Below are positions 28,358-38,451 of a stretch of DNA of 64,000 bases, one piece after another (within the stretch, counting starts at the first letter, position 1; every line of letters begins with the position of its first letter). The DNA lies in assembly GCF_015352445.1 (NCBI RefSeq), contig NZ_JADKPO010000006.1:62001-126000 (forward strand), written 5' to 3'. This DNA is from Nocardioides agariphilus. GTDB taxonomy: Bacteria; Actinomycetota; Actinomycetes; Propionibacteriales; Nocardioidaceae. The position numbers were made by a program, and so were the translations under genes. The notes under the pieces are model-generated. The model was not told where the DNA came from, made no database searches, and saw only the letters and a list, made by a program, of their open reading frames with translations.

Positions 28358-28371
28358 AGCAAGGAGCGCAC

Positions 28372-30171
28372 GTGAGCGAGGGGGCGACCACCCGCGAGGG
28401 CTTCGCGGTCTTGTGGGTCGCCATCAAGCGCGAGAAGGGCATCTTCGCGCTCTCGACACTCGGCAGCGTGCTGTTCGGAGCGCTCACCGTCGCCGACGCC
28501 TGGGTGCTCGGCTGGGCGACCGACCACGTCGTGCTGCCCGCCTTCCGCAACGGCGAGGTCGGCTCCGGTCTGCTGCTGACCGTCGTGGCTCTGTTCGTCG
28601 GCGTGGCGATCCTTCGCGCAGTCGGCATCGTGGCCCGGCGGCTGGGCGCCGGCATCATGCAATACCGCATGCAGGCCCACTACCGTCGCGACGTCACCCG
28701 CCAGTACCTCCGCCTGCCGATGGAATGGCACCAGCGCCACCCGACCGGCCAGCTGCTCTCCAACGCCAACTCCGACGTCGAGGCCGCGTGGGGACCCATC
28801 GCGCCGCTTCCGATGGCCGTCGGCACTGTCGCGATGATGGTGATCGCGGTCGCCCAGATGCTCGTCGCCGACCTCGTGCTCGCCCTCGTCGGGCTGTTGG
28901 TGTTCCCCGCCGTCATCGCCGCCAACGTGCTCTACCAGCGGCTCGCCTCGCCGCTGATGACGCGCGCCCAGCAGCTGCGCGCCGAGGTCAGCGAGATCGC
29001 CCACGAGTCGTTCGACGGAGCGATGGTCGTCAAGACGCTGGGTCGCGAGGCGGAGGAGACCCGAAGGTTCGCCACCAAGGCCAACGAGCTGCGCGATGTC
29101 AACATCCGTGCCGGCCGCATCCGGGCGGCGTTCGACCCGGCACTTGCCGCCCTGCCCAATCTCGGCGTGCTGCTCGTGCTCATCGTCGGTGTCGCGCGCG
29201 TGCTCGACGGCCGCTCGGTAGCCGGTGACGTCGTCACCGTCGCCTACCTGCTGACGATCGTGTCCTTCCCGATCCGTTCGATCGGTTGGCTGCTGGGGGA
29301 GTTCCCGCGCAGCGTGGTCGGGTTCCGTCGGGTCTCGCAGGTGCTCGACGCCACGGGCGAGATGACCTACGGCGACCAGCAGGTCGCCGGCGGCCCCGCG
29401 GGTGCGGCGGTCGGTGCGCGGCTCGAGCTCCGGCACGTCGGCTACTCCTACGAGCCCGACCAGACGGTGCTCGGCGACGTGAGCTTCACCGTCGAGCCCG
29501 GGCGCACCGTTGCCGTCGTGGGCGCGACGGCTGCGGGCAAGAGCACGCTGACCACCTTGCTGACCCGCCTGGTCGACCCCGACCGGGGCCGCATCCTCCT
29601 CGACGGCATCGACCTGCGCGACCTGGCACACGGCGAGCTCGCCGAGGTCATGGCGATCGTCCCCCAGGCCGCGTTCCTCTTCGACGACACCGTGCGCGGC
29701 AACGTCACCCTGGGTGCCGCTGTGGACGACGCCGAGGTCTGGGAGGCACTGCGAGTGGCCCAGGCCGACGGGTTCGTCGCCGCTCTGGCCGAAGGGCTCG
29801 ACACCAGGCTCGGCGAGCGCGGCACCTCCCTGTCCGGGGGCCAGCGTCAGCGCATCTGCTTGGCCCGGGCCCTGGTGCGCCGACCGCGGTTGCTCATCCT
29901 CGACGATGCGACCTCGGCGGTCGACCCCGAGGTGGAGGCGCGGATCCTCAGTGCGCTCCGTGGCCGGGCGGGAGGCGCCTCGCTGGTGGTGGTGGCCTAT
30001 CGCAAGGCCACCATCGGCCTGGCCGACGAGGTCGTCTACCTCGCGGACGGACGAGTGGCCGATCGCGGTCCCCACAGGGACCTGCTGGCCCGCAACCCGG
30101 CCTACTCGCGGTTGGTCAACGCCTACGAGCAGGCTCCTCATGAGCCGGTGGAGGCAGGTGACGTCACATGA
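28372..30171 (+). CDS. ABC exporter half-transporter with degenerate ATPase site
   Basis: 599 aa type IV exporter half: six membrane spans within 1-320 and a nucleotide-binding domain in 345-599. Walker A GATAAGKST is at 384-392 and the signature LSGGQ at 487-491. Walker B reads LLILDD, so the catalytic Glu is Asp512, and the H-loop reads VAYRKAT with Tyr543 for His. The partner 30168-31952 shows the complementary pattern, so this is the subunit donating the noncatalytic Walker site of a heterodimer. ATGA coupling to the partner. The substrate cannot be told (drugs, lipids or peptides are all possible). Confidence 0.93.
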   Translation: MSEGATTREGFAVLWVAIKREKGIFALSTLGSVLFGALTVADAWVLGWATDHVVLPAFRNGEVGSGLLLTVVALFVGVAILRAVGIVARRLGAGIMQYRMQAHYRRDVTRQYLRLPMEWHQRHPTGQLLSNANSDVEAAWGPIAPLPMAVGTVAMMVIAVAQMLVADLVLALVGLLVFPAVIAANVLYQRLASPLMTRAQQLRAEVSEIAHESFDGAMVVKTLGREAEETRRFATKANELRDVNIRAGRIRAAFDPALAALPNLGVLLVLIVGVARVLDGRSVAGDVVTVAYLLTIVSFPIRSIGWLLGEFPRSVVGFRRVSQVLDATGEMTYGDQQVAGGPAGAAVGARLELRHVGYSYEPDQTVLGDVSFTVEPGRTVAVVGATAAGKSTLTTLLTRLVDPDRGRILLDGIDLRDLAHGELAEVMAIVPQAAFLFDDTVRGNVTLGAAVDDAEVWEALRVAQADGFVAALAEGLDTRLGERGTSLSGGQRQRICLARALVRRPRLLILDDATSAVDPEVEARILSALRGRAGGASLVVVAYRKATIGLADEVVYLADGRVADRGPHRDLLARNPAYSRLVNAYEQAPHEPVEAGDVT

Positions 30172-31952
30172 CGACCGTCGACACCGGCGAGGAGATCGGT
30201 GCGATCGACACGATCCGGCGAGGCATGGCCCACTCGCCCGAGCTCAAGGAGGGCATCCGCTTCACGCTCTTCCTCGCCGTGATCGCCTCGGTCGGCCAGG
30301 TCGTCGTACCCATCGCGGTGCAGCAGACCCTCGACCGCGGCCTGCACGCCGACGGGGGTCCCGACGTGCCCTTCACGATGGTGATGGCGATCTTGGCGGC
30401 CTTGGCGATCGCGGTGACCAGCTATGCGTCCTTCCTGATGACCACGCGCCTGTTCACCTCCTCCGAGCGCGGGCTGGCCACCTTGCGGATCAAGGCGTTC
30501 CGCCACGTCCACGACCTGCCGTTGCTGACCCAGAACACCGAGCGTCGTGGAGCACTCGTCTCGCGCGTGACCAGCGACGTCGACCAGGTCAGCCAGTTCC
30601 TGGTCTTCGGCGGCCTGCTGTTCATCGTCAGCATCGGGCAGATCCTGGTGGCCACCGTGGTGATGGTCGTCTACTCCTGGCAGCTGGCGCTGGTCGTGTG
30701 GGTCGCCTTCGCGCCGCTGTTCTTGTCGCTTCGCTACTTCCAGCGCAAGCTGTCGGCCGCCTACGGCACCGTACGCCGACAGGTCGGGCTCATGCTGTCG
30801 GCGATCTCCGAGCCCGTGGTCGGCGCGGCCGTGGTGCGCTCCTACGCCGTCGAGGACCGCACCCAGGCCCGCATCGATGCCGCGATCGACGAGTACAAGG
30901 CAGCCTCCACGCGAGCCCAGGGCTTCACGGCGTTCTCGTTCTCACTGGGTGGGGTCTCGGCCGGCCTTGCCAATGCCGGGGTGATCGTGGTCGGCGTGCT
31001 GCTGGGCTTCGCGGGCGACGTGACCTCGGGCGAGGTGCTGGCGTTCGCGTTCTTGGTGACCCTGTTCGTCGGACCCGTGCAGATGGGCACCCAGATCCTC
31101 ACCGATGCCCAGAACGCCATCGCGGGCTGGCGGCGCGTGATCGGGATCCTCGAGACTCCCGCCGATCTGGTCGACCCGGGGGAGCGAGGCCGGGTGCTGC
31201 CTCGCGGCCCGGTCGACGTGAGGTTCGAGCATGTCGACTTCGCCTATCCGGGCGGCCCGCTGGTGCTGCGCGACGTCGACCTCGAGATCGCCGCCGGCAC
31301 CCGCATGGCGATCGTCGGCGAGACCGGCTCCGGCAAGTCGACGTTCGCCAAGCTGCTCAGCCGGCTGATGGACCCGACCTCAGGGACTGTCCGCCTCGAC
31401 GGCGTGGACCTGCGTGAGGTCTCCCAGGCGTCCCTGCGGCAGAGCGTGGTCCTCGTCCCGCAGGAGGGGTTCCTCTTCGACGACACCTTGGCCGCCAACC
31501 TCCGCTACGGCCAGCTCGAGGCGACCGACGAGCTGTTGGTGTTCGCGATCGACGTGCTCGGCCTCACCGAGTGGCTGGAGACCCTGCCGCGCGGTCTGCA
31601 GACCCAGGTCGGTCAGCGCGGTGAGTCCCTGTCCGCCGGCGAGCGCCAGCTCGTCGCCCTGGTCCGCGCCCAGCTCGCCGATCCCGACCTACTGGTCCTC
31701 GACGAGGCGACGTCGTCGGTCGACCCTGCTCTCGAGATGCGCATCGGCCAGGCCCTCGAGCGGCTGATGCGGGGACGCACGTCGGTGACCATCGCCCACC
31801 GGCTCTCCACGGCTGAGAGCGCCGACGAGGTCGTCGTCGTCGACCGCGGCCGGGTCGTCCAGCGCGGTGCTCATGCCGACCTGCTGCGACAAGACGGCGT
31901 CTACGCCGGACTGCACGCCTCGTGGGTCGCGCAGCAGGGGCCAGGTCGTTAG
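30168..31952 (+). CDS. ABC exporter half-transporter with canonical ATPase site
   Basis: 594 aa partner of the preceding half-transporter, ATG overlapping its stop. Six spans lie in 1-330. Walker A GETGSGKST 384-392, Walker B LLVLDE with catalytic Glu513 and H-loop His544 (TIAHRLST) are canonical, while the signature is LSAGE (488-492) instead of LSGGQ. Paired with the other subunit's LSGGQ, it gives one competent and one degenerate ATP site, the arrangement known from TM287/288 and BmrCD-type exporters. Convergent with folE, overlapping by 4 nt. Confidence 0.94.
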   Translation: MTTVDTGEEIGAIDTIRRGMAHSPELKEGIRFTLFLAVIASVGQVVVPIAVQQTLDRGLHADGGPDVPFTMVMAILAALAIAVTSYASFLMTTRLFTSSERGLATLRIKAFRHVHDLPLLTQNTERRGALVSRVTSDVDQVSQFLVFGGLLFIVSIGQILVATVVMVVYSWQLALVVWVAFAPLFLSLRYFQRKLSAAYGTVRRQVGLMLSAISEPVVGAAVVRSYAVEDRTQARIDAAIDEYKAASTRAQGFTAFSFSLGGVSAGLANAGVIVVGVLLGFAGDVTSGEVLAFAFLVTLFVGPVQMGTQILTDAQNAIAGWRRVIGILETPADLVDPGERGRVLPRGPVDVRFEHVDFAYPGGPLVLRDVDLEIAAGTRMAIVGETGSGKSTFAKLLSRLMDPTSGTVRLDGVDLREVSQASLRQSVVLVPQEGFLFDDTLAANLRYGQLEATDELLVFAIDVLGLTEWLETLPRGLQTQVGQRGESLSAGERQLVALVRAQLADPDLLVLDEATSSVDPALEMRIGQALERLMRGRTSVTIAHRLSTAESADEVVVVDRGRVVQRGAHADLLRQDGVYAGLHASWVAQQGPGR

Positions 31953-32566
31953 CCCCGACCGGTGTTGACCAGCGCCATCAGCTCCGCACGTGCGGCCGGG
32001 TCCTCGCGCAGGTGGCCGCGTAGTGACGACGTCGTCGTCGTGGTGCCAGGGGCCCTGGCGCCACGCAGAGTCATGCACTGGTGCTCGGCCTCCATCACCA
32101 CGCCGACACCCCGCGGCTCCAGGCGCTCCTCGAGCGCGGCGGCGACCTGGGTGGTCAGCCGTTCTTGGGTCTGCGGTCGCCGGGCGAAGTGGTCCACCAG
32201 CCGCGCGAGCTTGGACAGCCCCACGATCCTCTCGCCAGGCAGGTAGGCCACGTGGGCCCGGCCGACGAACGGCAGCAGATGATGGGCGCACAACGACTGG
32301 AGCGGGATGTCGCGCACCAGCACCAACTCGCCGTACCTCTCGGTGTTGGGGAAGGTCGTGAAGTCGAACTCCTCAGGGGTGAGCAGCTCGGCGAACGCCT
32401 CGGCGAGCCGGCGGGGCGTGCGCGCCAGCTCGGGGTGGGCGGGGTCATCGGGTTCCACACCCAGGGCACGTAGGAAGGCCGACGCCGCGCGCTCGGCGGC
32501 GTCGAGGTCGCGCGCACGGCCGTGATGCCCGACCCGGCGCCGATCTGCCAGCGACGACACCGTCAT
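31949..32566 (-). CDS. folE: GTP cyclohydrolase I
   Basis: Zn enzyme opening GTP to dihydroneopterin triphosphate, first step of folate synthesis. 205 aa from ATG 32566, which overlaps the doxX-family stop. TPRRLAEAFAELL, the zinc-ligand motif SLCAHHLLPFVGRAHVAYLPG, GLSKLARLVDHFARRPQTQERLT and MEAEHQCMTLRGAR with the third zinc Cys identify type I FolE. It is not linked to other fol genes here; its partner upstream is a small DoxX-like membrane protein. Confidence 0.96.
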   Translation of the reverse strand: MTVSSLADRRRVGHHGRARDLDAAERAASAFLRALGVEPDDPAHPELARTPRRLAEAFAELLTPEEFDFTTFPNTERYGELVLVRDIPLQSLCAHHLLPFVGRAHVAYLPGERIVGLSKLARLVDHFARRPQTQERLTTQVAAALEERLEPRGVGVVMEAEHQCMTLRGARAPGTTTTTSSLRGHLREDPAARAELMALVNTGRG

Positions 32567-32979
32567 CGGTGCACTCGGTCGGTCGCAAGCCGCGCCAGTG
32601 CCACCGCGCCCACGAGCAGCCCGAAGTCGCGCAGCGCGACGTCGTAGTAGTCCCCGAGGGTCACCAGGTCGACGATGATGCCGCCCAGCCACAGCGCCAC
32701 GACGTAGGCGCCCACCCTCGGGCGCAGCGCGACGAGCACGCCCGCGATCACCTCGACGACCCCCACGATCATCATCGCGTCGTGTGCCGAGCCCGGCACC
32801 AGGTCGTTGATCCACGGGGCGAGGTAGTAGTCCCAGTCCGAGAGGACCTGGGCGAACTTGTCGAGGCCGAACGCGATCGGAGCGATCGTGAAGACCGTGC
32901 GCAGCAGCAGGTACGCCTCGTCGGCGCCCGAGCGGCGGGTGGCCCGAGGCAGCGCGTCGGCACGTTCGGATGTGGTCAT
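32563..32979 (-). CDS. DoxX-like membrane protein
   Basis: 138 aa, four hydrophobic segments (about 22-42, 63-83, 87-108 and 117-133), with the DoxX-like FGLDKFAQVLSDWDYYLAPWINDLVP and VVEVIAGVLVALRPRVGAY pattern. DoxX-family proteins are linked to quinone or thiol redox processes, but a role here is unknown. AGAAGGAGAG precedes the ATG. It is translationally coupled to folE and divergent from the cysteine-rich regulator, which probably controls both. Confidence 0.8.
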   Translation of the reverse strand: MTTSERADALPRATRRSGADEAYLLLRTVFTIAPIAFGLDKFAQVLSDWDYYLAPWINDLVPGSAHDAMMIVGVVEVIAGVLVALRPRVGAYVVALWLGGIIVDLVTLGDYYDVALRDFGLLVGAVALARLATDRVHR

Positions 32980-32994
32980 GGGACTCTCCTTCTT

Positions 32995-33014
32995 TCGGAT
33001 AATGAGATATCCGA
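32995..33014. promoter_or_regulatory. candidate operator in the doxX/regulator divergent gap
   Basis: Perfect inverted repeat TCGGATA (32995-33001) / TATCCGA (33008-33014) with a 6-nt AT-rich spacer, in an 82-nt gap that is clearly AT-richer than its surroundings. On the minus strand it covers a CATTAT -10-like box in front of doxX. Confidence 0.55.
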
Positions 33015-33049
33015 TGGAACACCTCTAGACGGTCTTACGTCAAGATGCC

Positions 33050-33055
33050 TATCCT
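33050..33055 (+). promoter_or_regulatory. candidate -10 box of the HTH regulator gene
   Basis: TATCCT ends 6 nt before the regulator's ATG, the leaderless spacing. The candidate operator lies about 40 bp upstream, so one site could control both directions. Confidence 0.5.
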
Positions 33056-33061
33056 TTAGAA

Positions 33062-33748
33062 ATGACGTCGGACCCGAAGCCTGACCGCGACCTTCACGGC
33101 CTGGCGACGCTGGCGGAGCCCTTGCGTCGGCGGCTGTACGACGTCGTGGCGCGCGCGGATGATGCGGTGAGCCGCGAGCAGGCGGCACAACAGGTCGGCG
33201 TCCCAGGACACTCGGCGAAGTTCCACCTCGACAAGCTGGTCGACGAAGGGCTGCTGGAGGTCGAGTACCGGCGCCTCACCGGGCGGACCGGACCAGGATC
33301 GGGCCGCCCGGCGAAGCTCTACCGTCGCGCCGACCGTGAGCTCTCCGCGTCGGTGCCGTCTCGCCAGTACGACCTGCTCAGCAGGATCCTGGCCAACGCG
33401 ATCGCGTCGGCGACGTCGTCGGGAGCACCGGCCGCCCAGGTGGCCGCGGAGGTCGCGCGCGAGGAGGGGGCCAGGTTCGGAGAGGCGTACCGGTCCCGGT
33501 CGCGCTCGCAGCTGCAGCGCCTGGCCGACGCACTCTCCGCAGGCGGCTACGAGCCGAGGTTGGACGGGCGAGCCTTGCAGCTGCGCAACTGCCCGTTCCA
33601 TCGAGTGGCGCAGGAGCAGACGGCCCTGGTCTGTGGTCTCAACCTCGAGTACGTCTCGGGGGTGTGCGACGGCCTCGGCTGCGACCGCGTCGAGGCCGAG
33701 CTGGACCCGGCGCCGGATCGCTGCTGTGTCAGGGCCCGCCAGGACTGA
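33062..33748 (+). CDS. HTH transcriptional regulator with C-terminal cysteine cluster (SufR-like)
   Basis: 228 aa. Residues about 10-85 are an ArsR/DeoR-type winged helix ([56 protein letters not shown]). The C-terminal part carries Cys in [27 protein letters not shown] and DRCC, a pattern reminiscent of the Fe-S cluster ligands of SufR-family repressors, though the spacing is not identical. A role sensing iron-sulfur, metal or redox state is inferred. It is divergent from doxX-folE across a palindrome; no suf genes are nearby. Confidence 0.8.
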   Translation: MTSDPKPDRDLHGLATLAEPLRRRLYDVVARADDAVSREQAAQQVGVPGHSAKFHLDKLVDEGLLEVEYRRLTGRTGPGSGRPAKLYRRADRELSASVPSRQYDLLSRILANAIASATSSGAPAAQVAAEVAREEGARFGEAYRSRSRSQLQRLADALSAGGYEPRLDGRALQLRNCPFHRVAQEQTALVCGLNLEYVSGVCDGLGCDRVEAELDPAPDRCCVRARQD

Positions 33749-33753
33749 CTGGT

Positions 33754-33759
33754 CATACT
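33754..33759 (+). promoter_or_regulatory. candidate -10 box of leaderless hisI
   Basis: CATACT ends 6 nt before the hisI GTG; no ribosome site is present in the 17-nt gap after the regulator gene. Confidence 0.4.
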
Positions 33760-33765
33760 GACCCG

Positions 33766-34116
33766 GTGACGTCGTCGCTCGACCCCAGCATCGCTGCCCG
33801 CCTCAAGCGTTCACCCGACGGCCTGGTGGCCGCGATCGTGCAGCAGCACGACACCGGGGAGGTGCTGATGCTGGGCTGGATGGACGACGAGGCCCTCGCG
33901 CGCACCTTGACGTCGGATCGCGCGACCTACTGGAGCCGTAGCCGTCAGGAGTACTGGGTCAAGGGCGAGACCTCCGGCAACCGCCAGTGGGTCAAGGAGG
34001 TCCGCCTCGACTGCGACGGCGACACCTTGTTGGTGAAGGTCGACCAGGAGGGACCGGCCTGCCACACCGGGACACGCACGTGCTTCGACGCCGACGTACT
34101 GCTGGCCGATGACTGA
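33766..34116 (+). CDS. hisI: phosphoribosyl-AMP cyclohydrolase
   Basis: Zn/Mg enzyme opening the purine ring of PR-AMP in histidine synthesis. 116 aa from GTG 33766; monofunctional, with no HisE pyrophosphohydrolase domain. [36 protein letters not shown], the acidic metal site [13 protein letters not shown] and the cysteine motif [12 protein letters not shown] are intact. It leads the trp-associated group and overlaps the next gene by 8 nt. Confidence 0.96.
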   Translation: MTSSLDPSIAARLKRSPDGLVAAIVQQHDTGEVLMLGWMDDEALARTLTSDRATYWSRSRQEYWVKGETSGNRQWVKEVRLDCDGDTLLVKVDQEGPACHTGTRTCFDADVLLADD

Positions 34117-34708
34117 GCCGACCACGGGTCGACGCAGGACCTTCGCCCCCGTCGCGCTGCTCGGCTTGGCCTCCGCAGGACTGGCGGCCGTGGCCGGCCA
34201 CCGCGCGTGGGTGACGCTGTCGGCCTCGAGCGACTCCGACTACTCCGTCCTGCGCCTGACCGGCGACGACTCGGCCACCGTCCCGCTGGCCGGGGCGCTG
34301 GCGCTGGTGCTGCTCGCCTGCTGGGGCGTCGTGCTCGTCACCCGCGGTCGCGTCCGCAGATCGGTGGCCGGGCTGGCCGCGGTCGTGTCCGCCGCCATGG
34401 TGGTCACTGCCGTGCTCGGCGTCGGGTCCGCCAGCGATGGTCTCAGGGACGACCTCACGAGGCTCGGCGTCGACAAGGTGTCGACGAGTGTCGGCGTGTG
34501 GTTCTGGGCCTACCTCACCGGCGCCGTCCTGGCCGTGGCGAGCACGGCACTCGCCGTACGCTGGCTGCCGGCCTGGCCCGAGATGGGCACCCGGTACGAC
34601 GCTCCGGGTGCGGCCCCCCCGCACGAGCGGACCGACCTCGACCTCTGGCGCGCACTCGACGAAGGGCACGACCCGACCCTCATCGAGCACCGGCCCGGTG
34701 ACCCCTAG
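34109..34708 (+). CDS. Trp biosynthesis-associated membrane protein (TIGR02234)
   Basis: 199 aa protein with four hydrophobic spans (about 12-30, 58-77, 84-106 and 130-150) and the acidic C-terminus. It matches the actinobacterial TIGR02234 family, named for its place next to trp genes; biochemical function unknown. In many actinobacteria trpE stands between hisI and this gene; here the two overlap directly, so trpE is absent from this position. The HGxxPAAW gene and trpCBA follow. Confidence 0.82.
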   Translation: MTEPTTGRRRTFAPVALLGLASAGLAAVAGHRAWVTLSASSDSDYSVLRLTGDDSATVPLAGALALVLLACWGVVLVTRGRVRRSVAGLAAVVSAAMVVTAVLGVGSASDGLRDDLTRLGVDKVSTSVGVWFWAYLTGAVLAVASTALAVRWLPAWPEMGTRYDAPGAAPPHERTDLDLWRALDEGHDPTLIEHRPGDP

Positions 34709-34711
34709 ACT
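34706..34711 (+). promoter_or_regulatory. candidate -10 box upstream of the HGxxPAAW gene
   Basis: TAGACT overlapping the TAG stop of the TIGR02234 gene. The transcript would have a leader of about 80 nt containing the 13-bp repeats. Confidence 0.4.
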
Positions 34712-34734
34712 GTCGCCCGACTCGCCCAAAGTTG

Positions 34735-34767
34735 TCTGCCACAGTCATCTGCCACAGTCATCTGCCA
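34735..34767 (+). repeat. 13-bp direct repeats in the HGxxPAAW leader
   Basis: TCTGCCACAGTCA occurs twice in perfect tandem (34735-34747 and 34748-34760), and TCTGCCA follows as a partial third copy. It lies between the -10-like box and the ribosome site. Confidence 0.8.
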
Positions 34768-34799
34768 GCAGATCTGCCCGCCAGAAGGAGCCCGCAGCC

Positions 34800-34988
34800 A
34801 TGGCCCACCACGGCAACACACCCGCCGCCTGGACCGCCGTCACGGTCGCGATGCTCGGTTTCCTCGTCGGTGGCATCGCCTTGATGCTGGACCCGGTGAG
34901 CATGGCGATGTTCTGGGTGGGATGCGCACTGGGCGTCGCCTCGCTCGTCGTCTTCGCCGTGATGGCGAAGATGGGCATGAACGACTAG
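34800..34988 (+). CDS. HGxxPAAW family small membrane protein
   Basis: 62 aa, ATG with AGAAGGAG 9 nt upstream. The N-terminal HGNTPAAW is the family signature, followed by two membrane spans (about 14-33 and 38-57). The family is restricted to actinobacteria and nearly always sits by trp genes; function unknown. The longer upstream open frame is not conserved. Confidence 0.88.
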   Translation: MAHHGNTPAAWTAVTVAMLGFLVGGIALMLDPVSMAMFWVGCALGVASLVVFAVMAKMGMND

Positions 34989-35055
34989 GGCCCTCGGCCA
35001 TATTCCGAGACGAGTCCCGGCAGCCGCGTTGGTCGGGAGTGAGAGGCTTGCCCGC

Positions 35056-35834
35056 ATGTCGGTTCTCGAGGGAATCATCGTCGGTGTCCGCGAGGACCTG
35101 GCGCGTCGTCGCGCCGCCACGCCCGAGGCCGACCTGCTGGCCGCGCTGGCCGACGTACCTCCCGCCCGCGACCCCATGCCGGCGTTCCGCTCGGCCGGGA
35201 TCAGCGTGATCGCCGAGGTCAAGCGGCGCAGCCCGAGCAAGGGCGACCTCGCCGACATCCCCGACCCGGCGTCGCTGGCCCTGGCCTACGCCCAGGGGGG
35301 AGCGCACGCCATCAGCGTGCTCACCGAGGAGCGTCGCTTCGGTGGCAGCCTCGACGACCTGCGCGCGGTGCGCGCGGCGGTCGAGACACCGGTGCTCCGC
35401 AAGGACTTCATCGTCGACGACTACCAGCTGCTGGAGGGCCGCGTCGCGGGTGCCGACCTGGCGCTGCTGATCGTCGCCGCACTCGGCGACGACGAGCTTC
35501 GACGGTTCCACGACCGGGCCCGCGAGCTCGGGCTCACGGTGCTGGTCGAGGTGCACGACGAGGCCGAGACCGAGCGGGCGGTGGCCCTGGGTGCCGAGCT
35601 GATCGGCGTCAACGCGCGCAACCTCAAGACCCTCGAGGTCGACCCGGAGGTGTTCGGCAAGCTGGCTCCGCTGGTCCCCGAGGACCGCGTGCTGGTCGCC
35701 GAGTCAGGCATCACCGGACCTGCCGACGTGGCTCGCTACGCCGCCGAGGGTGCGAGTGTCGTGCTGGTGGGAGAGGCCCTCGTCAAGGACGGCGACCCGG
35801 CCGGCGGCGTTCGCGCGATGCGGGCTGTCACCTC

Positions 35835-35838
<4 letters not shown>
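35056..35838 (+). CDS. trpC: indole-3-glycerol phosphate synthase
   Basis: TIM-barrel enzyme closing the indole ring. 260 aa from ATG 35056 (GAGAGG upstream); monofunctional, without a TrpF domain. The catalytic residues lie in [15 protein letters not shown] (Glu and Lys), [13 protein letters not shown] (Lys), [10 protein letters not shown] (Glu), [13 protein letters not shown] (Asn) and VAESGI (Glu-Ser). ATGA coupling to trpB. Supply of its substrate would depend on PriA for the isomerase step. Confidence 0.97.
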
Positions 35839-37039
<1,201 letters not shown>

Positions 37040-37043
<4 letters not shown>

Positions 37044-37852
37044 GCGGACCAGGCGCGCGCACGGCTGCGGCCTTCGCCCGGGCGGCAGACGAGCAGCGGG
37101 CGGCCCTGGTGGGCTACCTGCCTGCAGGCTTCCCCGACGTCGAGGGCGGCATCGAGGCGATCAAGGTCCTGGTCGACGCGGGCTGCGACGTGATCGAGGT
37201 GGGCTTGCCCTACAGCGACCCGGTGATGGACGGACCGACCATCCAGGCGGCGGCCCAGCAGGCGCTCGACCGTGGCGTTCGCGTCAGTGACGTGCTCCGC
37301 ACGGTCGAGGCGGTGGCAGCGACCGGCACGCCCACTGTCGTGATGACCTACTGGAACCCTATCGAGCGATACGGCGTCGCCCGGTTCGCCGCCGACCTCG
37401 ATGCCGCCGGGGGAGCGGGGCTGATCACGCCCGACATCACGCCCGACAGCCGCACCGAGTGGCCCGTCGCTGCCGACGCCCACGATCTCGACAAGGTCTT
37501 CCTCGTCGCGCCGTCGTCGACGGATGCGCGCATCGCGATGACGACGCAGGCCTGCCGCGGATTCGTCTATGCGACGGCGGTGATGGGGGTGACCGGTGCA
37601 CGAGCCACCACGAGCGAGCTCGCGGGGCCTCTGGTCAAGCGCACCAAGGCGGTCACCGACCTGCCGGTCGCAGTGGGCCTCGGGGTCAGCAACGGCGGCC
37701 AGGCTGCCGAGGTCGCGTCCTATGCCGACGGCGTCATCGTCGGCAGCGCGTTCGTCCGCGCCCTCCTCGACCATGCCGACGACCGCGTCGCCGGGCTGCG
37801 TGCGCTCGCCGCGCTGACCGCCGACCTGGCCGACGGCGTCAGGCGTGCGTAG
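37040..37852 (+). CDS. trpA: tryptophan synthase alpha subunit
   Basis: Cleaves indole-3-glycerol phosphate to indole and passes it to TrpB. 270 aa, GTG overlapping the trpB stop. Catalytic Glu and Asp are in [20 protein letters not shown]; the phosphate-binding loops are VMGVTGARA and [10 protein letters not shown]. The 3' end overlaps the Sco1-like gene by 8 nt. Confidence 0.97.
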
Positions 37853-38435
37853 GCCGCTGGCGGCGATCCTGGCGACTACCGCGGTGCTGCTCACGGCGTG
37901 CGGCGGAGGTGATGACGCCATCACGGGCGCGGTCCTCACCGAGCCCTACGTCGTGCCATCGGTGTCGCTGACCGACACCGGCGGGTCGTCGTACTCACTG
38001 GCCGACAACACCGACAAGCGGCTGACGCTGGTCTTCTTCGGCTACACCCACTGCCCCGACATCTGCCAGGTGGTGATGTCCACGCTGGCCTCGGCGATGA
38101 CACGGCTCGACGACGCCGACCGCAAGCAGGTCGACGTCGTGTTCGTGACCACCGACCCCGCGCGCGACGACGCGAAGGCGCTGCGCGACTACCTCGACCG
38201 CTTCGACCCCACGTTCATCGGGCTCACCGGTCCGCTGCCGACGATCATCGACGTCGGGAAGCCCCTCGCCGTCGCCATCGAGCAGGGTGAGAGGCTGCCG
38301 AGCGGCGGCTACGACGTCGCGCACGGCACCGCAGTCCTCGGCATCGACAGCGACGACAAGGTCTCGATCGTGTGGACGCAGGGCACCAGCGCGACCCAGT
38401 TCGCCTCCGATGTGCACCACCTGCTGGACCACTGA
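37845..38435 (+). CDS. SCO1/SenC-type lipoprotein
   Basis: 196 aa from GTG 37845. The N-terminus [22 protein letters not shown] is a lipoprotein signal with lipobox LTAC, so Cys is the lipidated residue. The thioredoxin-like fold carries the copper motif THCPDIC and the distant His in DVAHGTAV, which together define Sco proteins that deliver copper to cytochrome c oxidase. VVFVTTDPARD is a further family mark. It is translationally coupled to trpA and precedes lgt, the enzyme that would lipidate it. Confidence 0.93.
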   Translation: MRRPLAAILATTAVLLTACGGGDDAITGAVLTEPYVVPSVSLTDTGGSSYSLADNTDKRLTLVFFGYTHCPDICQVVMSTLASAMTRLDDADRKQVDVVFVTTDPARDDAKALRDYLDRFDPTFIGLTGPLPTIIDVGKPLAVAIEQGERLPSGGYDVAHGTAVLGIDSDDKVSIVWTQGTSATQFASDVHHLLDH

Positions 38436-38451
38436 CTTGACCGCCTGGGAG

